NCBI RefSeq assembly: GCF_017599385.1
Contig: NZ_JAGFPK010000001.1
Location: forward strand, 126,177-190,176
Length of the DNA: 64,000 nucleotides
Reading direction: 5' to 3'
Origin: Ciceribacter sp. L1K22
Lineage (GTDB): Bacteria > Pseudomonadota > Alphaproteobacteria > Rhizobiales > Rhizobiaceae
This document shows, in pieces, positions 39,001 to 48,711 of the stretch. Below the pieces are notes generated by a model. That model did no database searches. It saw nothing but the letters and a program-made list of their open reading frames with translations, and had not been told where the DNA came from. How positions within the stretch are numbered: the stretch's first letter is position 1; the number at the start of each line of letters is the position of its first letter. A program made the translations under genes and the position numbers.

Positions 39001-41481
39001 ACCGATCATCTGGCCATCCTGCCGAACAGGCAGTACCAGTTTTCGTTCCACCGCTCTTCCTCCGCCATCTCCCAGACGGACAACGATCTCGGCATTCAAC
39101 ATCTGCGTCGTGACGGGAACTTCATCCACGAGGATGTCGAGAACGGCATTTCCGGCATCGTCCAGCGGCTGAGCGTCATCAATCGGAATCCGGCTATCTT
39201 CGGAGGACTCTTCATCAACCAGACCGAACTGGTATCCCTCGAATCCCTGGCGCGTCCGCGTCGGCCGCACCGTGACTTCTCCCTCGTAACTCAGTCCGGC
39301 GGCCGGTGCTCCGTAGAGATAGCGCCCGGAAATTGCCACCGACTGGGGTGTTCCCGGCTCGATTTCTGTGTCCGTGCTAGTGAGATCGAACTCGATACGG
39401 TCCGGAACAAAGTCGTCCACGAGGAACGTCTTGCGGGCGATCGCCGATTGCTTCGGGTCCGCGTGGACCGATACGGTCCATGTCCCCCGCATGGCATTGG
39501 CCAACAGGGGTAATTCCAGGAAATGCCCGCCCAGATCACCACCCTTGCTGACGATACGTCTATATTCGACGCCATCGGGCCGAGCGAATATGAACGTCAA
39601 CGGCAGGCCTTCGATCGCGGAGGCATCTCCATCACGCGCCAAGGCCGCCGTGTGGACGGCTTCCCCTGGACGATAGATACCGCGCTCTGTCCACGCGAAG
39701 ATGTCAATTGCCCCAGGTGCGAGACGACCGGTCACGCCCCGATCCGACAAATCGAAGCCGGCTTTGGTCATGTCGAGAAAGACGTAGTCATCCTCACCCT
39801 TGCGGGCTGTCATGACCGCGGGAGAAAGTGCGGCTTCCCCTCTCACGAGGCCGGCGGCGAAGATCGCGCGACCTTCCTTGTCGCTTGTCGCTGTGCCGAG
39901 AATCTCGTTGTTCTTCGCCAGGAGCTGTAGCTCAACGCCTTCCAACGGTTCGGCAGTTGCCAGGGATCGAACGAACACGGAAAGACCGTCGGTCCCGGCG
40001 AACGTCGATAGTCCTATGTCCGAAACAACAAACCACTGTGTCGCACGACTGTCCCATTCTTCGGAAGGCTTGCTGGGAATCGTCGCCGTCAGGACATACA
40101 CACCCGGCCGACGTTCCTTCAGGATTTCGTCAACGGGCACGCTGGTGACGACGTCGCGGTTCACGTCCGACGCTGTTTCCAGCGTGCCCTTCCAGACAAT
40201 TTCGCCCGTTTCCGCTTCGATCCGCTCGGCATCATAACCGTCGAGCTGGTTGAGGAAGCGTCCACCGGCAAACATCGGGGCAATGCCTCGCTCGCCAATC
40301 CGGAAGAGAGACAGGTCGACGCTGTCGGTGTTGATGGTGACAAGCGGGATACCATGGCGTGCAGTAGACGGGAGAACGAAATTCTCGCCGGTGAAGCGCA
40401 CCGAGGGCGCGCGGTCCCGCACATAGAGATCGAGATTTACGGCCTGCGGCAGGTCTTCATCCACTGACGAGGGAAGCCCGGCCCGGACGAGAAGCTGGTA
40501 GCGTTGTCCGTGGACAAGTCCTTCCACGCAGATCTGATTTTCCTTCGCACTGACAGCCTGCGGCGCCTTCCCATCGAGAAGAACGAAGTTCTCGTAATCG
40601 ATACCACGCTTGACCAGCGGCTCCGAGAACTGCACGCATGCCCGCGGCGTGACACCATCTGAATCGATCGAATGATCAATGACACGGAATCCATACCGCG
40701 CCCGCAAATCCTCATAAGCGGCCACCACAGGTGCAGCTTCGACCAAAGCGAGACTTTCCCTATACGCAGACAATGCGGCGCGATAGTTTTCCGTTGTTGC
40801 GAGGGTTTCCGCGAGCGCGACCAGCGCGCCGGCGCGACTGCCGGCCGTGCGACTGACAAGATAGGCATTGAAGGCGAGCGGAACACCTTCAGCCCGAAGG
40901 TCGGGATTGCCGACGATTCGGTTTGCAGCACGCGCGGCGCCCAGCCAGATTTCGGGATCTTCCGCCTCAATCGACAAGGCTGCCTTGTATGCCGAGAGAG
41001 CGCCCTCAGGCCGCCCAGCAGAAAGCTCCGAGTGAGCGAAACCCACAAGGCCGGCAAAACCCATTCCGGCATAGCCATCCGGCAAGGAAAGGTTTGCCTT
41101 CTGATCGCGAGCCTGCTGGCGAATGGCCTCCGAAACAAAGGCAAGCGCGGGAGGAGCACCCAGATCGACATCGTCACCGCCCTCGACCACGCGCCCCGCG
41201 ATTGCTCCTGGGAAAGCGTTGGGTGTTTCGAAATCAGACTTCAGAAAGCACCAGCGCGCCTTGGGATTATAGGTGAAAGCGCGACAGATATCGTCTTCCA
41301 CGCAGGTCTGCTCACACTGCTCCAGTGAGACATTTCGCTCGGTTCGAAGGTCGAAGCCAAAATAATCGGCATCGGTGGTTGTGACGACCGTCCTCGTTGT
41401 CTCCGAGGCATTTGATATGAGAGTGGAAAACGAAACGATCAAGGTTGCTGACGCAATCGCAAGAAATCGGCGCCTGGACAT
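36022..41481 (-). CDS. Bacterial alpha-2-macroglobulin family protein (YfhM-like) with N-terminal PAN domain
   Basis: A very large (1819-residue) periplasmic protease-trap protein. A signal peptide (about 1-26, LISNASE) is followed by a PAN/Apple-type domain at roughly 36-90, with four Cys in SLEQCEQTC...DICRAF...RWCFLKSDF, then macroglobulin-like beta-sandwich repeats, a bait-like region and the thioester motif YGCAEQT with its reactive Cys at 1369. There is no lipobox Cys, unlike E. coli YfhM, so it should be soluble or anchored otherwise. The open frame reaches 41541 with ATG at 41481 giving the signal peptide. pbpC follows with a four-base overlap (ATGA). Confidence 0.93.
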   Translation of the reverse strand: MSRRRFLAIASATLIVSFSTLISNASETTRTVVTTTDADYFGFDLRTERNVSLEQCEQTCVEDDICRAFTYNPKARWCFLKSDFETPNAFPGAIAGRVVEGGDDVDLGAPPALAFVSEAIRQQARDQKANLSLPDGYAGMGFAGLVGFAHSELSAGRPEGALSAYKAALSIEAEDPEIWLGAARAANRIVGNPDLRAEGVPLAFNAYLVSRTAGSRAGALVALAETLATTENYRAALSAYRESLALVEAAPVVAAYEDLRARYGFRVIDHSIDSDGVTPRACVQFSEPLVKRGIDYENFVLLDGKAPQAVSAKENQICVEGLVHGQRYQLLVRAGLPSSVDEDLPQAVNLDLYVRDRAPSVRFTGENFVLPSTARHGIPLVTINTDSVDLSLFRIGERGIAPMFAGGRFLNQLDGYDAERIEAETGEIVWKGTLETASDVNRDVVTSVPVDEILKERRPGVYVLTATIPSKPSEEWDSRATQWFVVSDIGLSTFAGTDGLSVFVRSLATAEPLEGVELQLLAKNNEILGTATSDKEGRAIFAAGLVRGEAALSPAVMTARKGEDDYVFLDMTKAGFDLSDRGVTGRLAPGAIDIFAWTERGIYRPGEAVHTAALARDGDASAIEGLPLTFIFARPDGVEYRRIVSKGGDLGGHFLELPLLANAMRGTWTVSVHADPKQSAIARKTFLVDDFVPDRIEFDLTSTDTEIEPGTPQSVAISGRYLYGAPAAGLSYEGEVTVRPTRTRQGFEGYQFGLVDEESSEDSRIPIDDAQPLDDAGNAVLDILVDEVPVTTQMLNAEIVVRLGDGGGRAVERKLVLPVRQDGQMIGIKPEFDGSVSENALARFHVLAVDSDGNRQEASGLRWKLLRLERNYQWYRDGTSWRFEPVVTTRQEADGLVDLTSDGAELSIPVSWGRYRLEVEGTSVDAPATSVEFDAGWYVEQASTETPDALEISLDRESYSVGETAVLKVSPRFAGKLLVTVGTDSLLTAIDATVDGEAAEVRLPVTEAWGGGTYITASLHRPGDAIESRMPSRAIGIVWAKVDPGSAKLSVELATPDKIEPRQSLSVPISVSGAGSDQEAYVVVAAVDVGILNLTRYETPDPDGWYFGQRRLGLELRDLYGQLIDGSLGAAGRIRTGGDGAQTPLQGDPPKEKLVAFFSGAIRLDADGKAEVSFDIPQFNGTVRLMAVAWSKQGVGHATRDVVVRDPVVISANLPRFMAPGDETEFRIELAATDVPSGGFDIALSSNSVLAIAPQDAMRTIELTSGKTAAITVPLSAVRAGGGTIDLALTNGSGLLLERRFDLRVRPAALPITERRELTLSPGATLAVDGELLSDSLLDDASISVNVTRASGLDPAAMLMSLDLYPYGCAEQTTSRALPLLYFNEIASMTGLPASKEIEKRVQDAIFRLLSFQSSSGSFGLWGPGYGDMWLDSYVTDFLTRAREKGYDVPAEALVQALDNLQNQVGYGADIRVQGNSVAYALYVLARNRKAALSDLRYYVDTALNDFPTPLAKAHLAAALALYGDETRSKSVFLDAVQMSEQASITKISYDNANYGSPLRDAAAILALAAESRPVPPIVPELTRMVERDWKQKRYISTQELSWGLLAARALTAGDDAIKLAVDGTAHTGAYRTRLEGSAILSDALAITNEGTENVSVAITTVAAPAVPLAAGGGGFTINRGYYDMSGNEANISEASQNERYVVVLEVTESLDSPQQILITDLLPAGFEIDNPSLVDSAKLENFSWIGETETAHLEFRDDRFVAAIDRPQGNNDVISLAYVVRAVRPGTYEHPAAYVEDMYRPELQARTATGRMAVQARP

Positions 41482-41623
41482 CCTGTCCCTCCCAAGGCTT
41501 GGTGTATGGCACCAGTTTTTCAGACTTCTCGGCCTTGTCAATCACGACAGCGTGACGCCAGTAACGAGTCGATCGGATGGACGCTGAGCTTTCCGGTTTT
41601 CGCCTGCACTGTCTCACCGGATT

Positions 41624-43537
41624 TCAGTTGGCTGCGATACCGTTCTGCTTCAGCACCACCGAAATTTCGTCAAGGATTGCCGGATCGTCGATCGTGGCGG
41701 GCATCTTCCAGGGCATTCCGTCGGCGATCTTCTGCATCGTTCCTCTCAGGATCTTGCCTGACCTTGTCTTTGGCAAACGTTCGACCTTCATGACAGTCTT
41801 GAATGCCGCTACAGGCCCGATTTCGTCTCGAACCAGTTGAACAACCTCACGTTGGATCGCCGAAAAGTCCCTGCTGACGTTGTTCTTCAGGACCAGGAAG
41901 CCGCATGGAATCTGGCCCTTCAATTCATCGGCAATACCGATGACCGCGCATTCGGCGACATCCGGATGCATCGCGCAAACCTCTTCCATCGCACCCGTCG
42001 ACAGACGGTGGCCGGCGCAGTTGATGATATCATCGGTGCGCGCCATGACGAAGACGTAGCCATCCTCGTCGACCATTCCGGCATCCGCCGTCTTGTAGTA
42101 ACCCGGGAACTCATCAAGGCAGGACGACCGGAAACGCTCGTCGGCATTCCAGAACGTGACCAGGCACCCCGGCGGCAGAGGCAGTTTTACGACCAGGTTG
42201 CCAAGAGTCCCGGACGGTACCGTGTGGCCCGCGTCGTCGAGTATCTCGATACGGTAGCCGGGCATCGGAACGGCCGGCGAGCCGTATTTAACCGGAAGAA
42301 GTCCCAATCCGACAGGATTGGCAGCGATGGCCCAGCCCGTTTCCGTCTGCCACCAATGATCGACGACCGGTATCTTGAGGTGTCTCTCCGCCCATTTGAT
42401 GGTCTCCGGATCGGCTCGCTCACCGGCGAGGAACAGGGTCCGGAGCCCCTTCAGATCATATTTTCGGATATGTTCGGCATCCGGGTCTTCTCGCCGGATC
42501 GCTCGAAACGCGGTAGGCGCTGTGAACAATGCCTTTACGTCGTGCTCCGCACAGACCCGCCAGAACGTTCCGGCGTCAGGTGTGCCGACCGGCTTGCCTT
42601 CGAAGATGACCGTGGCGTTCCCTGCGAGCAGGGGTCCGTAAACGATGTAGGAATGCCCGACGACCCAGCCGATATCCGAAGCAGCCCAGAAAACTTCGCC
42701 GGGTTTGACGCCGTAGATGTGCTTCATTGTCCAGGCGAGGGCGACCATGTGCCCGCCATTGTCGCGCACGACGCCCTTTGGCTGGCCGGTGGTGCCAGAG
42801 GTGTAAAGAATGTACAGCGGATCTGTTGCGCCGACCGGAGTACAGGCTATCTCGGTTCCCTGGGCCTTTTCGACCTCGATGGCGTGCGCGAAATCCACAT
42901 CGCCGTGCTCGTAGCGCAGGGGGGCGTGCAACTGGTCCCGTTGGAGAATGAAGCAATACGCGGGCTTGGTTTTCGCCATATCGATGGCATGGTCGAGGAG
43001 CGGTTTGTAAGCAACCACGCGACCTGGTTCCAGACCGCAGCTTGCGCTGATGACGGCCTTGGCCTCGCAATCATCTATGCGCGTCGCGAGTTCGTGCGCT
43101 GCAAACCCGCCGAAGACCACCGAGTGCACGGCACCGAGCCTTGCGCAAGCCAGCATTGAGAACACAGCCTCGGGGATCATGGGCATGTATATTATAACCC
43201 GGTCACCCTTGCCGATGCCGTGGTTCTTCAAGACGGCTGCAATCGCCTTCACCTCGGCGAGGACGTCGTTGTAGCTGTAGATCCGCTTCGTGCCGGAGGC
43301 GGGACTGTCGTAGATAACGGCCGTCTGCTCACCACGGCCGGCATCGATATGCCGGTCGATGCAGTTGTGGCATGTATTGGTTTCCGCCCCGGCAAACCAC
43401 CGCCCGTACACGCCCTCGGACGGAGAAAATACCTCGGACGCTGGTTTAAACCAGTCGATGCCCTCCGCAGCAGTCGCCCAGAAGGCCTCTGGATCATGCT
43501 CCCAGGTTTCATAAACCTCCCGGTAACGCTCCGACAT
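41624..43537 (-). CDS. prpE: Propionyl-CoA synthetase
   Basis: AMP-forming acyl-CoA synthetase of the PrpE type, 637 residues. It shows the ATP motif YTSGTTGQPKGVVRDNGGH, whose DNGGH extension separates PrpE from acetyl-CoA synthetase, the start motif MSERYREVYETWEHDPEAFW, and the C-terminal TRSGKILRGT. It activates propionate, possibly also acetate or 3-carbon acids. It is not near prpB, prpC, prpD or a propionyl-CoA carboxylase in this window. The gene ends 142 bases before the macroglobulin gene begins on the same strand; its ATG lies 109 bases after the YggS-family stop. Confidence 0.93.
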   Translation of the reverse strand: MSERYREVYETWEHDPEAFWATAAEGIDWFKPASEVFSPSEGVYGRWFAGAETNTCHNCIDRHIDAGRGEQTAVIYDSPASGTKRIYSYNDVLAEVKAIAAVLKNHGIGKGDRVIIYMPMIPEAVFSMLACARLGAVHSVVFGGFAAHELATRIDDCEAKAVISASCGLEPGRVVAYKPLLDHAIDMAKTKPAYCFILQRDQLHAPLRYEHGDVDFAHAIEVEKAQGTEIACTPVGATDPLYILYTSGTTGQPKGVVRDNGGHMVALAWTMKHIYGVKPGEVFWAASDIGWVVGHSYIVYGPLLAGNATVIFEGKPVGTPDAGTFWRVCAEHDVKALFTAPTAFRAIRREDPDAEHIRKYDLKGLRTLFLAGERADPETIKWAERHLKIPVVDHWWQTETGWAIAANPVGLGLLPVKYGSPAVPMPGYRIEILDDAGHTVPSGTLGNLVVKLPLPPGCLVTFWNADERFRSSCLDEFPGYYKTADAGMVDEDGYVFVMARTDDIINCAGHRLSTGAMEEVCAMHPDVAECAVIGIADELKGQIPCGFLVLKNNVSRDFSAIQREVVQLVRDEIGPVAAFKTVMKVERLPKTRSGKILRGTMQKIADGMPWKMPATIDDPAILDEISVVLKQNGIAAN

Positions 43538-43646
43538 GACTGTTCCTCCCGACGCCAGTGCACCTGACCCTATTTAGGGGAACGAGGCTGCCGGTGGAAA
43601 GCCAGACGAAAGCGGTATCGGATTTGCTCTTCGTCAAATCGTCGGG

Positions 43647-44312
43647 TTATCGCGAGCCGAAAATGGCGGAGCCAACCCTCACATTCGTCGCCCCGAAGGA
43701 TACGGCCGTCTCGAAGTCCCCCGACATTCCCATCGACAGTCGCTCGACACCTGCCTCTTTCGCGAGCTTTGCAAGGAGCGCGAAATGGGGGCCAGGGTTT
43801 TCGTCGACAGGAGGAATGCACATCAATCCGATCACGGAAAGTCCCAGTTGCTCACGGCAGAAAGCAACAAAGGCGACGACCTCCTTCGGATCGATGCCGG
43901 CCTTCTGCGGTTCGAGACCGGTGTTCACCTGTACATATACTGGCAACTGACGCCCCTGCCTGCGCATCTCGTCGGCAAGGGCGCGTGCGATCTTCTCCCG
44001 ATCCACCGTCTCGATGACATCGAAAAGGGAAACGGCGTCAGCGGCCTTGTTCGACTGGAGCGGGCCGATCAGATGCAACTCCACGCCGGGCGTTTCAGCT
44101 TTCAGAATGGGCCATTTCTGTTGTGCCTCCTGCACTCGGTTTTCACCGAATACACGCTGTCCGGCCATTATCGCATGACGAACGATATCTGCATCGAAGG
44201 TCTTGGAGACGGCCACCAGCTGCACCGAACCCGCTGGGCGCCCGGCGTCGCGCGTTGCGCTGTCGATGCGGCCCAATATGTCCAGAAGCCGTTCTTCAAG
44301 CGTCATGATCAT
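43647..44312 (-). CDS. YggS/PipY family pyridoxal phosphate homeostasis protein
   Basis: PLP-binding single-domain TIM-barrel protein that keeps vitamin B6 and amino-acid pools balanced; it has no strong enzymatic activity. The 221-residue sequence shows the PLP lysine motif LVAVSKTFDADIVRHAI (Lys in VSK), FGENRVQEAQQKWPIL, LHLIGPLQSNKA, GLMCIPP and the end LSMGMSGDFETAVSFGATNVRVGSAIFG. ATG at 44312 is preferred because AGGGA lies 5 bases before it; the ATG two codons later is an alternative, and the frame upstream to 44360 is not supported. It is divergent from leuS. Confidence 0.94.
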   Translation of the reverse strand: MIMTLEERLLDILGRIDSATRDAGRPAGSVQLVAVSKTFDADIVRHAIMAGQRVFGENRVQEAQQKWPILKAETPGVELHLIGPLQSNKAADAVSLFDVIETVDREKIARALADEMRRQGRQLPVYVQVNTGLEPQKAGIDPKEVVAFVAFCREQLGLSVIGLMCIPPVDENPGPHFALLAKLAKEAGVERLSMGMSGDFETAVSFGATNVRVGSAIFGSR

Positions 44313-44495
44313 TCCGTTCCCTGTCTGCCGTCTCTGGTTGGATCGAACGTGCCATCCCATATGTAGGCTGTCTTAAAACCACGCTACCCCTTCTTGTCAA
44401 AGAGGAAGCTGTAAGGCTGGCCCTAAACTTGACGCTTGGGCGGTTTCATGGTGAAGGTCTCGCCCAACCTCTCCTGATTTCCGGAATAACACGAC

Positions 44496-47126
44496 ATGAG
44501 CAGCGAACGTTACAACCCGCGCGAAGCCGAGCCTCGTTGGCAGTCCCGATGGACCGAGGGCGAGGTCTTCAAGACAGACAATGATGATCCGCGGGAGAAA
44601 TACTACGTCCTCGAAATGTTTCCGTATCCCTCGGGCCGGATTCACATGGGACACGTTCGCAATTACGCCATGGGCGATGTGGTTGCCCGCTACAAGCGAG
44701 CGCGCGGCTATAACGTTTTGCATCCGATGGGATGGGACGCTTTCGGCATGCCGGCGGAAAACGCCGCGATGCAGAACAAGGTTCACCCGAAGGACTGGAC
44801 CTACCAGAACATTGCGACCATGCGCGGACAGCTGAAGTCCATGGGGCTTTCGTTGGACTGGTCCCGCGAGTTCGCGACGTGCGACGTGGACTATTACCAC
44901 CGTCAACAGCATCTCTTCCTCGATATGATGGAGAAGGGACTGGTCTATCGCAAGCAGTCGAAGGTCAACTGGGATCCGGTCGACCAGACGGTTCTGGCAA
45001 ACGAACAAGTGATCGATGGCCGCGGCTGGCGGTCCGGTGCGCTGGTCGAACAGCGCGAGCTGACGCAGTGGTTCTTCAAGATAACCGCGTTCAGCCAGGA
45101 TCTGCTGGACGCTCTGGACGGTTTGGATCAGTGGCCCGAGAAGGTCCGCCTGATGCAAAAGAACTGGATCGGCAGATCGGAAGGCTTGTCCATTCGCTGG
45201 CAATTGACCGACGCAAGTGCTCCGGCTGGTTTCAACGAGCTCACCGTTTACACGACGCGGCCGGACACCCTTTTCGGTGCATCGTTCATGGCGATCGCGG
45301 CAGATCACCCGTTGGCAAAGGCCGTTGCCGAAGGCAATCAGGAGATTGCCGCATTCTGTGAGGAATGCCGTCGCGCCGGCACGTCGCTGGCGGCTCTTGA
45401 AACCGCCGAAAAGAAGGGAATGGATACAGGTATCAGGGTCCGTCATCCCTTCGACTCTTCGTGGGAACTCCCCGTCTACGTCGCGAACTTCGTGCTGATG
45501 GACTATGGAACGGGTGCCATCTTCGGCTGCCCGTCCGGCGACCAGCGCGATCTGGACTTTGCGAGAAAGTATGGTCTCCCCGTTGTGCCTGTCGTCAGGC
45601 CCAGTGACTCGAACGATGAGAACTTCTCGGTCGGCGACACTGCCTATGATGGCGATGGCGTCATGATCAACTCGCAATTTCTGGACGGCATGTCCAACCG
45701 GGAAGCCTTCGACGTGGTGGCCGACAAGTTGTCAGGCACGCTTCTCGATGGGGCTCCCCAGGGTGAGCGGAAGGTGAACTTCCGTCTCCGTGACTGGGGT
45801 ATTTCAAGACAGCGCTATTGGGGCTGCCCAATACCGGTCATCCATTGCGACAGCTGCGGCGTGGTCCCGGTCCCGAAGAAGGACCTGCCCGTGAAGCTGC
45901 CGGACGACGTTACGTTCGATGTTCCCGGAAACCCGCTGGACCGCCATGCCAGCTGGAGACATGTCGCCTGCCCGGTGTGCGGAGCAGCTGCCCGGCGCGA
46001 AACCGATACGATGGATACATTCGTCGATTCGAGCTGGTACTACGCACGGTTCACAGCACCATGGCAGGACGAACCGACGGATCCCGATGTCGCCAGCCGG
46101 TGGCTGCCGGTCGACCAGTACATCGGCGGCATTGAGCACGCCATTCTGCATCTGCTCTACTCGCGGTTTTTCACCCGCGCGATGCGCGAGACCGGCCACG
46201 TCTCCCTCTCGGAACCATTCAAGGGTCTGTTCACGCAGGGCATGGTGGTTCACGAAACCTACAGGCTGGGAAGTGGCGCCAACGGTCAGTGGGTATCTCC
46301 AGCGGAGGTCCGGATCGAGGAAGTGGAAGGCACACGGCGAGCCGTCCTGGCCGCCAGTGGAGAAGAGGTCGCGATCGGCTCCATCGAAAAAATGTCGAAG
46401 TCCAAGAAGAACGTGGTCGACCCTGACGATATCATAGCGTCATACGGCGCGGACACCGCGCGCTTCTTCGTTCTGTCGGATTCCCCGCCGGATCGGGATG
46501 TGATTTGGTCCGAGGCTGGGGTGGAAGGAGCTCATCGTTTCGTCCAGCGTGTCTGGCGACTGATATCCGAGGCGTCTGAGGTTCTGCGAACCGTGAAGGC
46601 GAATCCGGCTAAGGACGGCAGCGGCCTGATCATTTCCCAAGCAGCCCATAAAACCTTGGCGGCTGTGCAGGGAGATTACGACCGGCTGTCGTTCAACAAG
46701 GCCGTAGCCAGAATGTACGAGCTTGTGAATGTTCTGGCCGGTCCGCTGACCAGGGTTACCGCGGAACCCGCTGACGAAGCCTACATCGCTGCTGTTCGTG
46801 ATGCTGTCGAGATTCTTATCCATCTGATTGCACCGATGACCCCGCACTTGGCGGAGGAATGCTGGGCCACCCTTGGCAATGAGGGTCTGGTGTCACAGGC
46901 GCGGTGGCCGCAGGTCGATCCCGCGCTGGTCGTCGAGAACGAAATCGTCCTTCCCGTGCAGATCAATGGTAAGAAACGCGGTGAATTGACAATTGCGCGC
47001 GACGCGACCCAGAATGAAGTTCAAGATGCTGTTTTGGCGCTGGATTTCGTTAAGAGTGCACTTGATGGCCAGAAGCCGAAGAAAATCATCGTTGTGCCGC
47101 AAAGGATCGTGAACCTTGTCGTTTAG
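44496..47126 (+). CDS. leuS: Leucyl-tRNA synthetase
   Basis: Class I synthetase that charges tRNA-Leu. The 876-residue protein has the HIGH motif as [14 protein letters not shown] (46-58), a CP1 editing domain with [14 protein letters not shown], and KMSKS at 632-636. It is full length and intact. It overlaps the lptE start by 11 bases, so lptE and holA are probably read from the same transcript. No T-box or leucine-rich leader peptide is apparent in the 183 bases upstream. Confidence 0.98.
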   Translation: MSSERYNPREAEPRWQSRWTEGEVFKTDNDDPREKYYVLEMFPYPSGRIHMGHVRNYAMGDVVARYKRARGYNVLHPMGWDAFGMPAENAAMQNKVHPKDWTYQNIATMRGQLKSMGLSLDWSREFATCDVDYYHRQQHLFLDMMEKGLVYRKQSKVNWDPVDQTVLANEQVIDGRGWRSGALVEQRELTQWFFKITAFSQDLLDALDGLDQWPEKVRLMQKNWIGRSEGLSIRWQLTDASAPAGFNELTVYTTRPDTLFGASFMAIAADHPLAKAVAEGNQEIAAFCEECRRAGTSLAALETAEKKGMDTGIRVRHPFDSSWELPVYVANFVLMDYGTGAIFGCPSGDQRDLDFARKYGLPVVPVVRPSDSNDENFSVGDTAYDGDGVMINSQFLDGMSNREAFDVVADKLSGTLLDGAPQGERKVNFRLRDWGISRQRYWGCPIPVIHCDSCGVVPVPKKDLPVKLPDDVTFDVPGNPLDRHASWRHVACPVCGAAARRETDTMDTFVDSSWYYARFTAPWQDEPTDPDVASRWLPVDQYIGGIEHAILHLLYSRFFTRAMRETGHVSLSEPFKGLFTQGMVVHETYRLGSGANGQWVSPAEVRIEEVEGTRRAVLAASGEEVAIGSIEKMSKSKKNVVDPDDIIASYGADTARFFVLSDSPPDRDVIWSEAGVEGAHRFVQRVWRLISEASEVLRTVKANPAKDGSGLIISQAAHKTLAAVQGDYDRLSFNKAVARMYELVNVLAGPLTRVTAEPADEAYIAAVRDAVEILIHLIAPMTPHLAEECWATLGNEGLVSQARWPQVDPALVVENEIVLPVQINGKKRGELTIARDATQNEVQDAVLALDFVKSALDGQKPKKIIVVPQRIVNLVV

Positions 47127-47640
47127 TCGTGTCCCTCTCCCGGTGCATCGCGTGCGCGCGACTTTGTGCCTCTTTGCAATCGCCATTGTCCTCCAGGCCT
47201 GCCAAGTTCGTCCACTCTACGATGACACGTCCGCAGCCGCCGAAAAGCTAGCGGCCGTGACCTTCTCGGAAGCGACCGATCGCGTATCGCTGGCTGTCCG
47301 AAACCATCTGGTGTTTCTGACATCCGGCGGCGCGGGAGAGCCGGTAACGGCAGAGTACGAGGTCGAACTCGACGTAAAATCCCAAACCATCGGCGTATTG
47401 CTGGAACAGTCTTCAGATACCGCCAATGCAGGTCGTGTGGTCGTGACCGGTGATTACGTCGTTCGCCGTGTCAGCGATGGCACCGTGTTGCGCTCAAGCC
47501 GGAGACAGGCCGTGGCTCTGGTCGACTTTCCGTCGCAGGAGTTCGCCAAGTTGCGCGCCATCCGGGATGCGGAAAACCGGGCGGCCAGGCAGCTTGCGGA
47601 ACTCATACGCGCCGATTTGGCGACTGTCCTCGGCCGTTAG
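47116..47640 (+). CDS. lptE: LPS-assembly lipoprotein LptE
   Basis: Outer-membrane lipoprotein partner of LptD in lipopolysaccharide export. The 174-residue product has a signal peptide ending in the lipobox LQAC, so C29 would be lipidated, then QVRPLY, the conserved start of this family, and a small alpha/beta domain. I chose the TTG at 47116 because AAGGA lies upstream at good distance (9 bases); two GTG codons at 47143 and 47152 are alternatives. The gene overlaps leuS and lies 23 bases before holA, as in many proteobacteria. Confidence 0.88.
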   Translation: MSFSRVPLPVHRVRATLCLFAIAIVLQACQVRPLYDDTSAAAEKLAAVTFSEATDRVSLAVRNHLVFLTSGGAGEPVTAEYEVELDVKSQTIGVLLEQSSDTANAGRVVVTGDYVVRRVSDGTVLRSSRRQAVALVDFPSQEFAKLRAIRDAENRAARQLAELIRADLATVLGR

Positions 47641-47663
47641 AGAAACGGCGACGGATAGGCGAA

Positions 47664-48704
47664 ATGACCGAACTGAAGTCTCATGAATTCGATTCGTCGG
47701 TCGCAAGAATCTCGAAATCTTTCAGGATATTCGTGTTCTACGGGCCGGATAGGGGACTTGTCTCGGAGCGAGCATCCGAGATTGCCGCATCCATTGGTAT
47801 CCCATTGAACGATCCATTCGCGGTGGTACGGTTGGACGGATCGGACCTCCAGGGGGATGCTGGACGCCTGGTGGACGAGACACGGTCTCTCGGTCTTTTC
47901 GGCGGCGACAGGCTGGTCTGGATCAAAGCCAGCGGAAGCGAAAAGGCTCTTACCGATGGCTTGGAGATAGTTGCCGAAGGGCGGCTGGAAGGCTGTCACC
48001 TCATCATTGAGGCGGGCGACGTCAAGAAAGGCGCGGCTCTTCGCAAGATTGGGCAGTCATCATCCAATATCGCTATGGTCCCTTGTTACGCGGACGACAA
48101 TCGCGCAATAAGTGCACTCATCGACGCGGAACTCTCGAAAACCAGGCAACACATCACCCCCGCAGCTCGGGAGTATCTCCTCAGCCTGCTCGGAGGCGAC
48201 CGCCTGGCATCGCGCAATGAATTGAGCAAGCTTCTTCTATATTGCAAAGGTGCGGACCAGATCGACCTGGAGCAGGTGTCCGATATCATCGGCGACGCGA
48301 GCGTCGTCTCGGTGGACGAGGCTGTCGACGCCGTGCTGAAGGGCGACCGCGAGGGCTTCCTCCACGCCGCAAAGAAGGTGGTCGCGTCGAAGACGCCTGT
48401 TTTCATGATGCTTCAGGCGTGCCTCAAGCAGTTCCAGCAGCTCGATGCCATGCGCTCGGAGATGGAAGACAAACGCCTCCAGCCGGGACAGATATTACAA
48501 ACCGCCAGTCGCGGCATACATTTTCGCAGGAAGCCTCTCGTCGAACGGGCCTTGCGGGGCTGGTCATCATCGGATCTGTCGCGGGAAACCGCGCGCCTAC
48601 AGTCGGCGATATTGCAGACACGCCAAAAGAACGCGCTGGAGGCGAACATCGCCATATACACGTTGCTTTCGACAACGCTTCAGTCCGCGCGTCGATTGCG
48701 ATAA
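47664..48704 (+). CDS. holA: DNA polymerase III subunit delta
   Basis: Clamp-loader subunit that opens the beta sliding clamp. The 346-residue protein shows the N-terminal YGPDRGLVSERASEIA region, the loop AAREYLLSLLGGDRLASRNELSKLLLY and the C-terminal domain with RETARLQSAILQTRQKN, typical of delta. It is last in the leuS-lptE-holA run and nearly abuts the parB stop on the other strand (7 bases apart). Origin-proximal placement is common for this gene in rhizobia. Confidence 0.93.
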   Translation: MTELKSHEFDSSVARISKSFRIFVFYGPDRGLVSERASEIAASIGIPLNDPFAVVRLDGSDLQGDAGRLVDETRSLGLFGGDRLVWIKASGSEKALTDGLEIVAEGRLEGCHLIIEAGDVKKGAALRKIGQSSSNIAMVPCYADDNRAISALIDAELSKTRQHITPAAREYLLSLLGGDRLASRNELSKLLLYCKGADQIDLEQVSDIIGDASVVSVDEAVDAVLKGDREGFLHAAKKVVASKTPVFMMLQACLKQFQQLDAMRSEMEDKRLQPGQILQTASRGIHFRRKPLVERALRGWSSSDLSRETARLQSAILQTRQKNALEANIAIYTLLSTTLQSARRLR

Positions 48705-48711
48705 CGAACCT

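Noticed and set aside
44397..45677. 426-codon open frame on the - strand
   Set aside because: Antisense to leuS, no recognisable domain.
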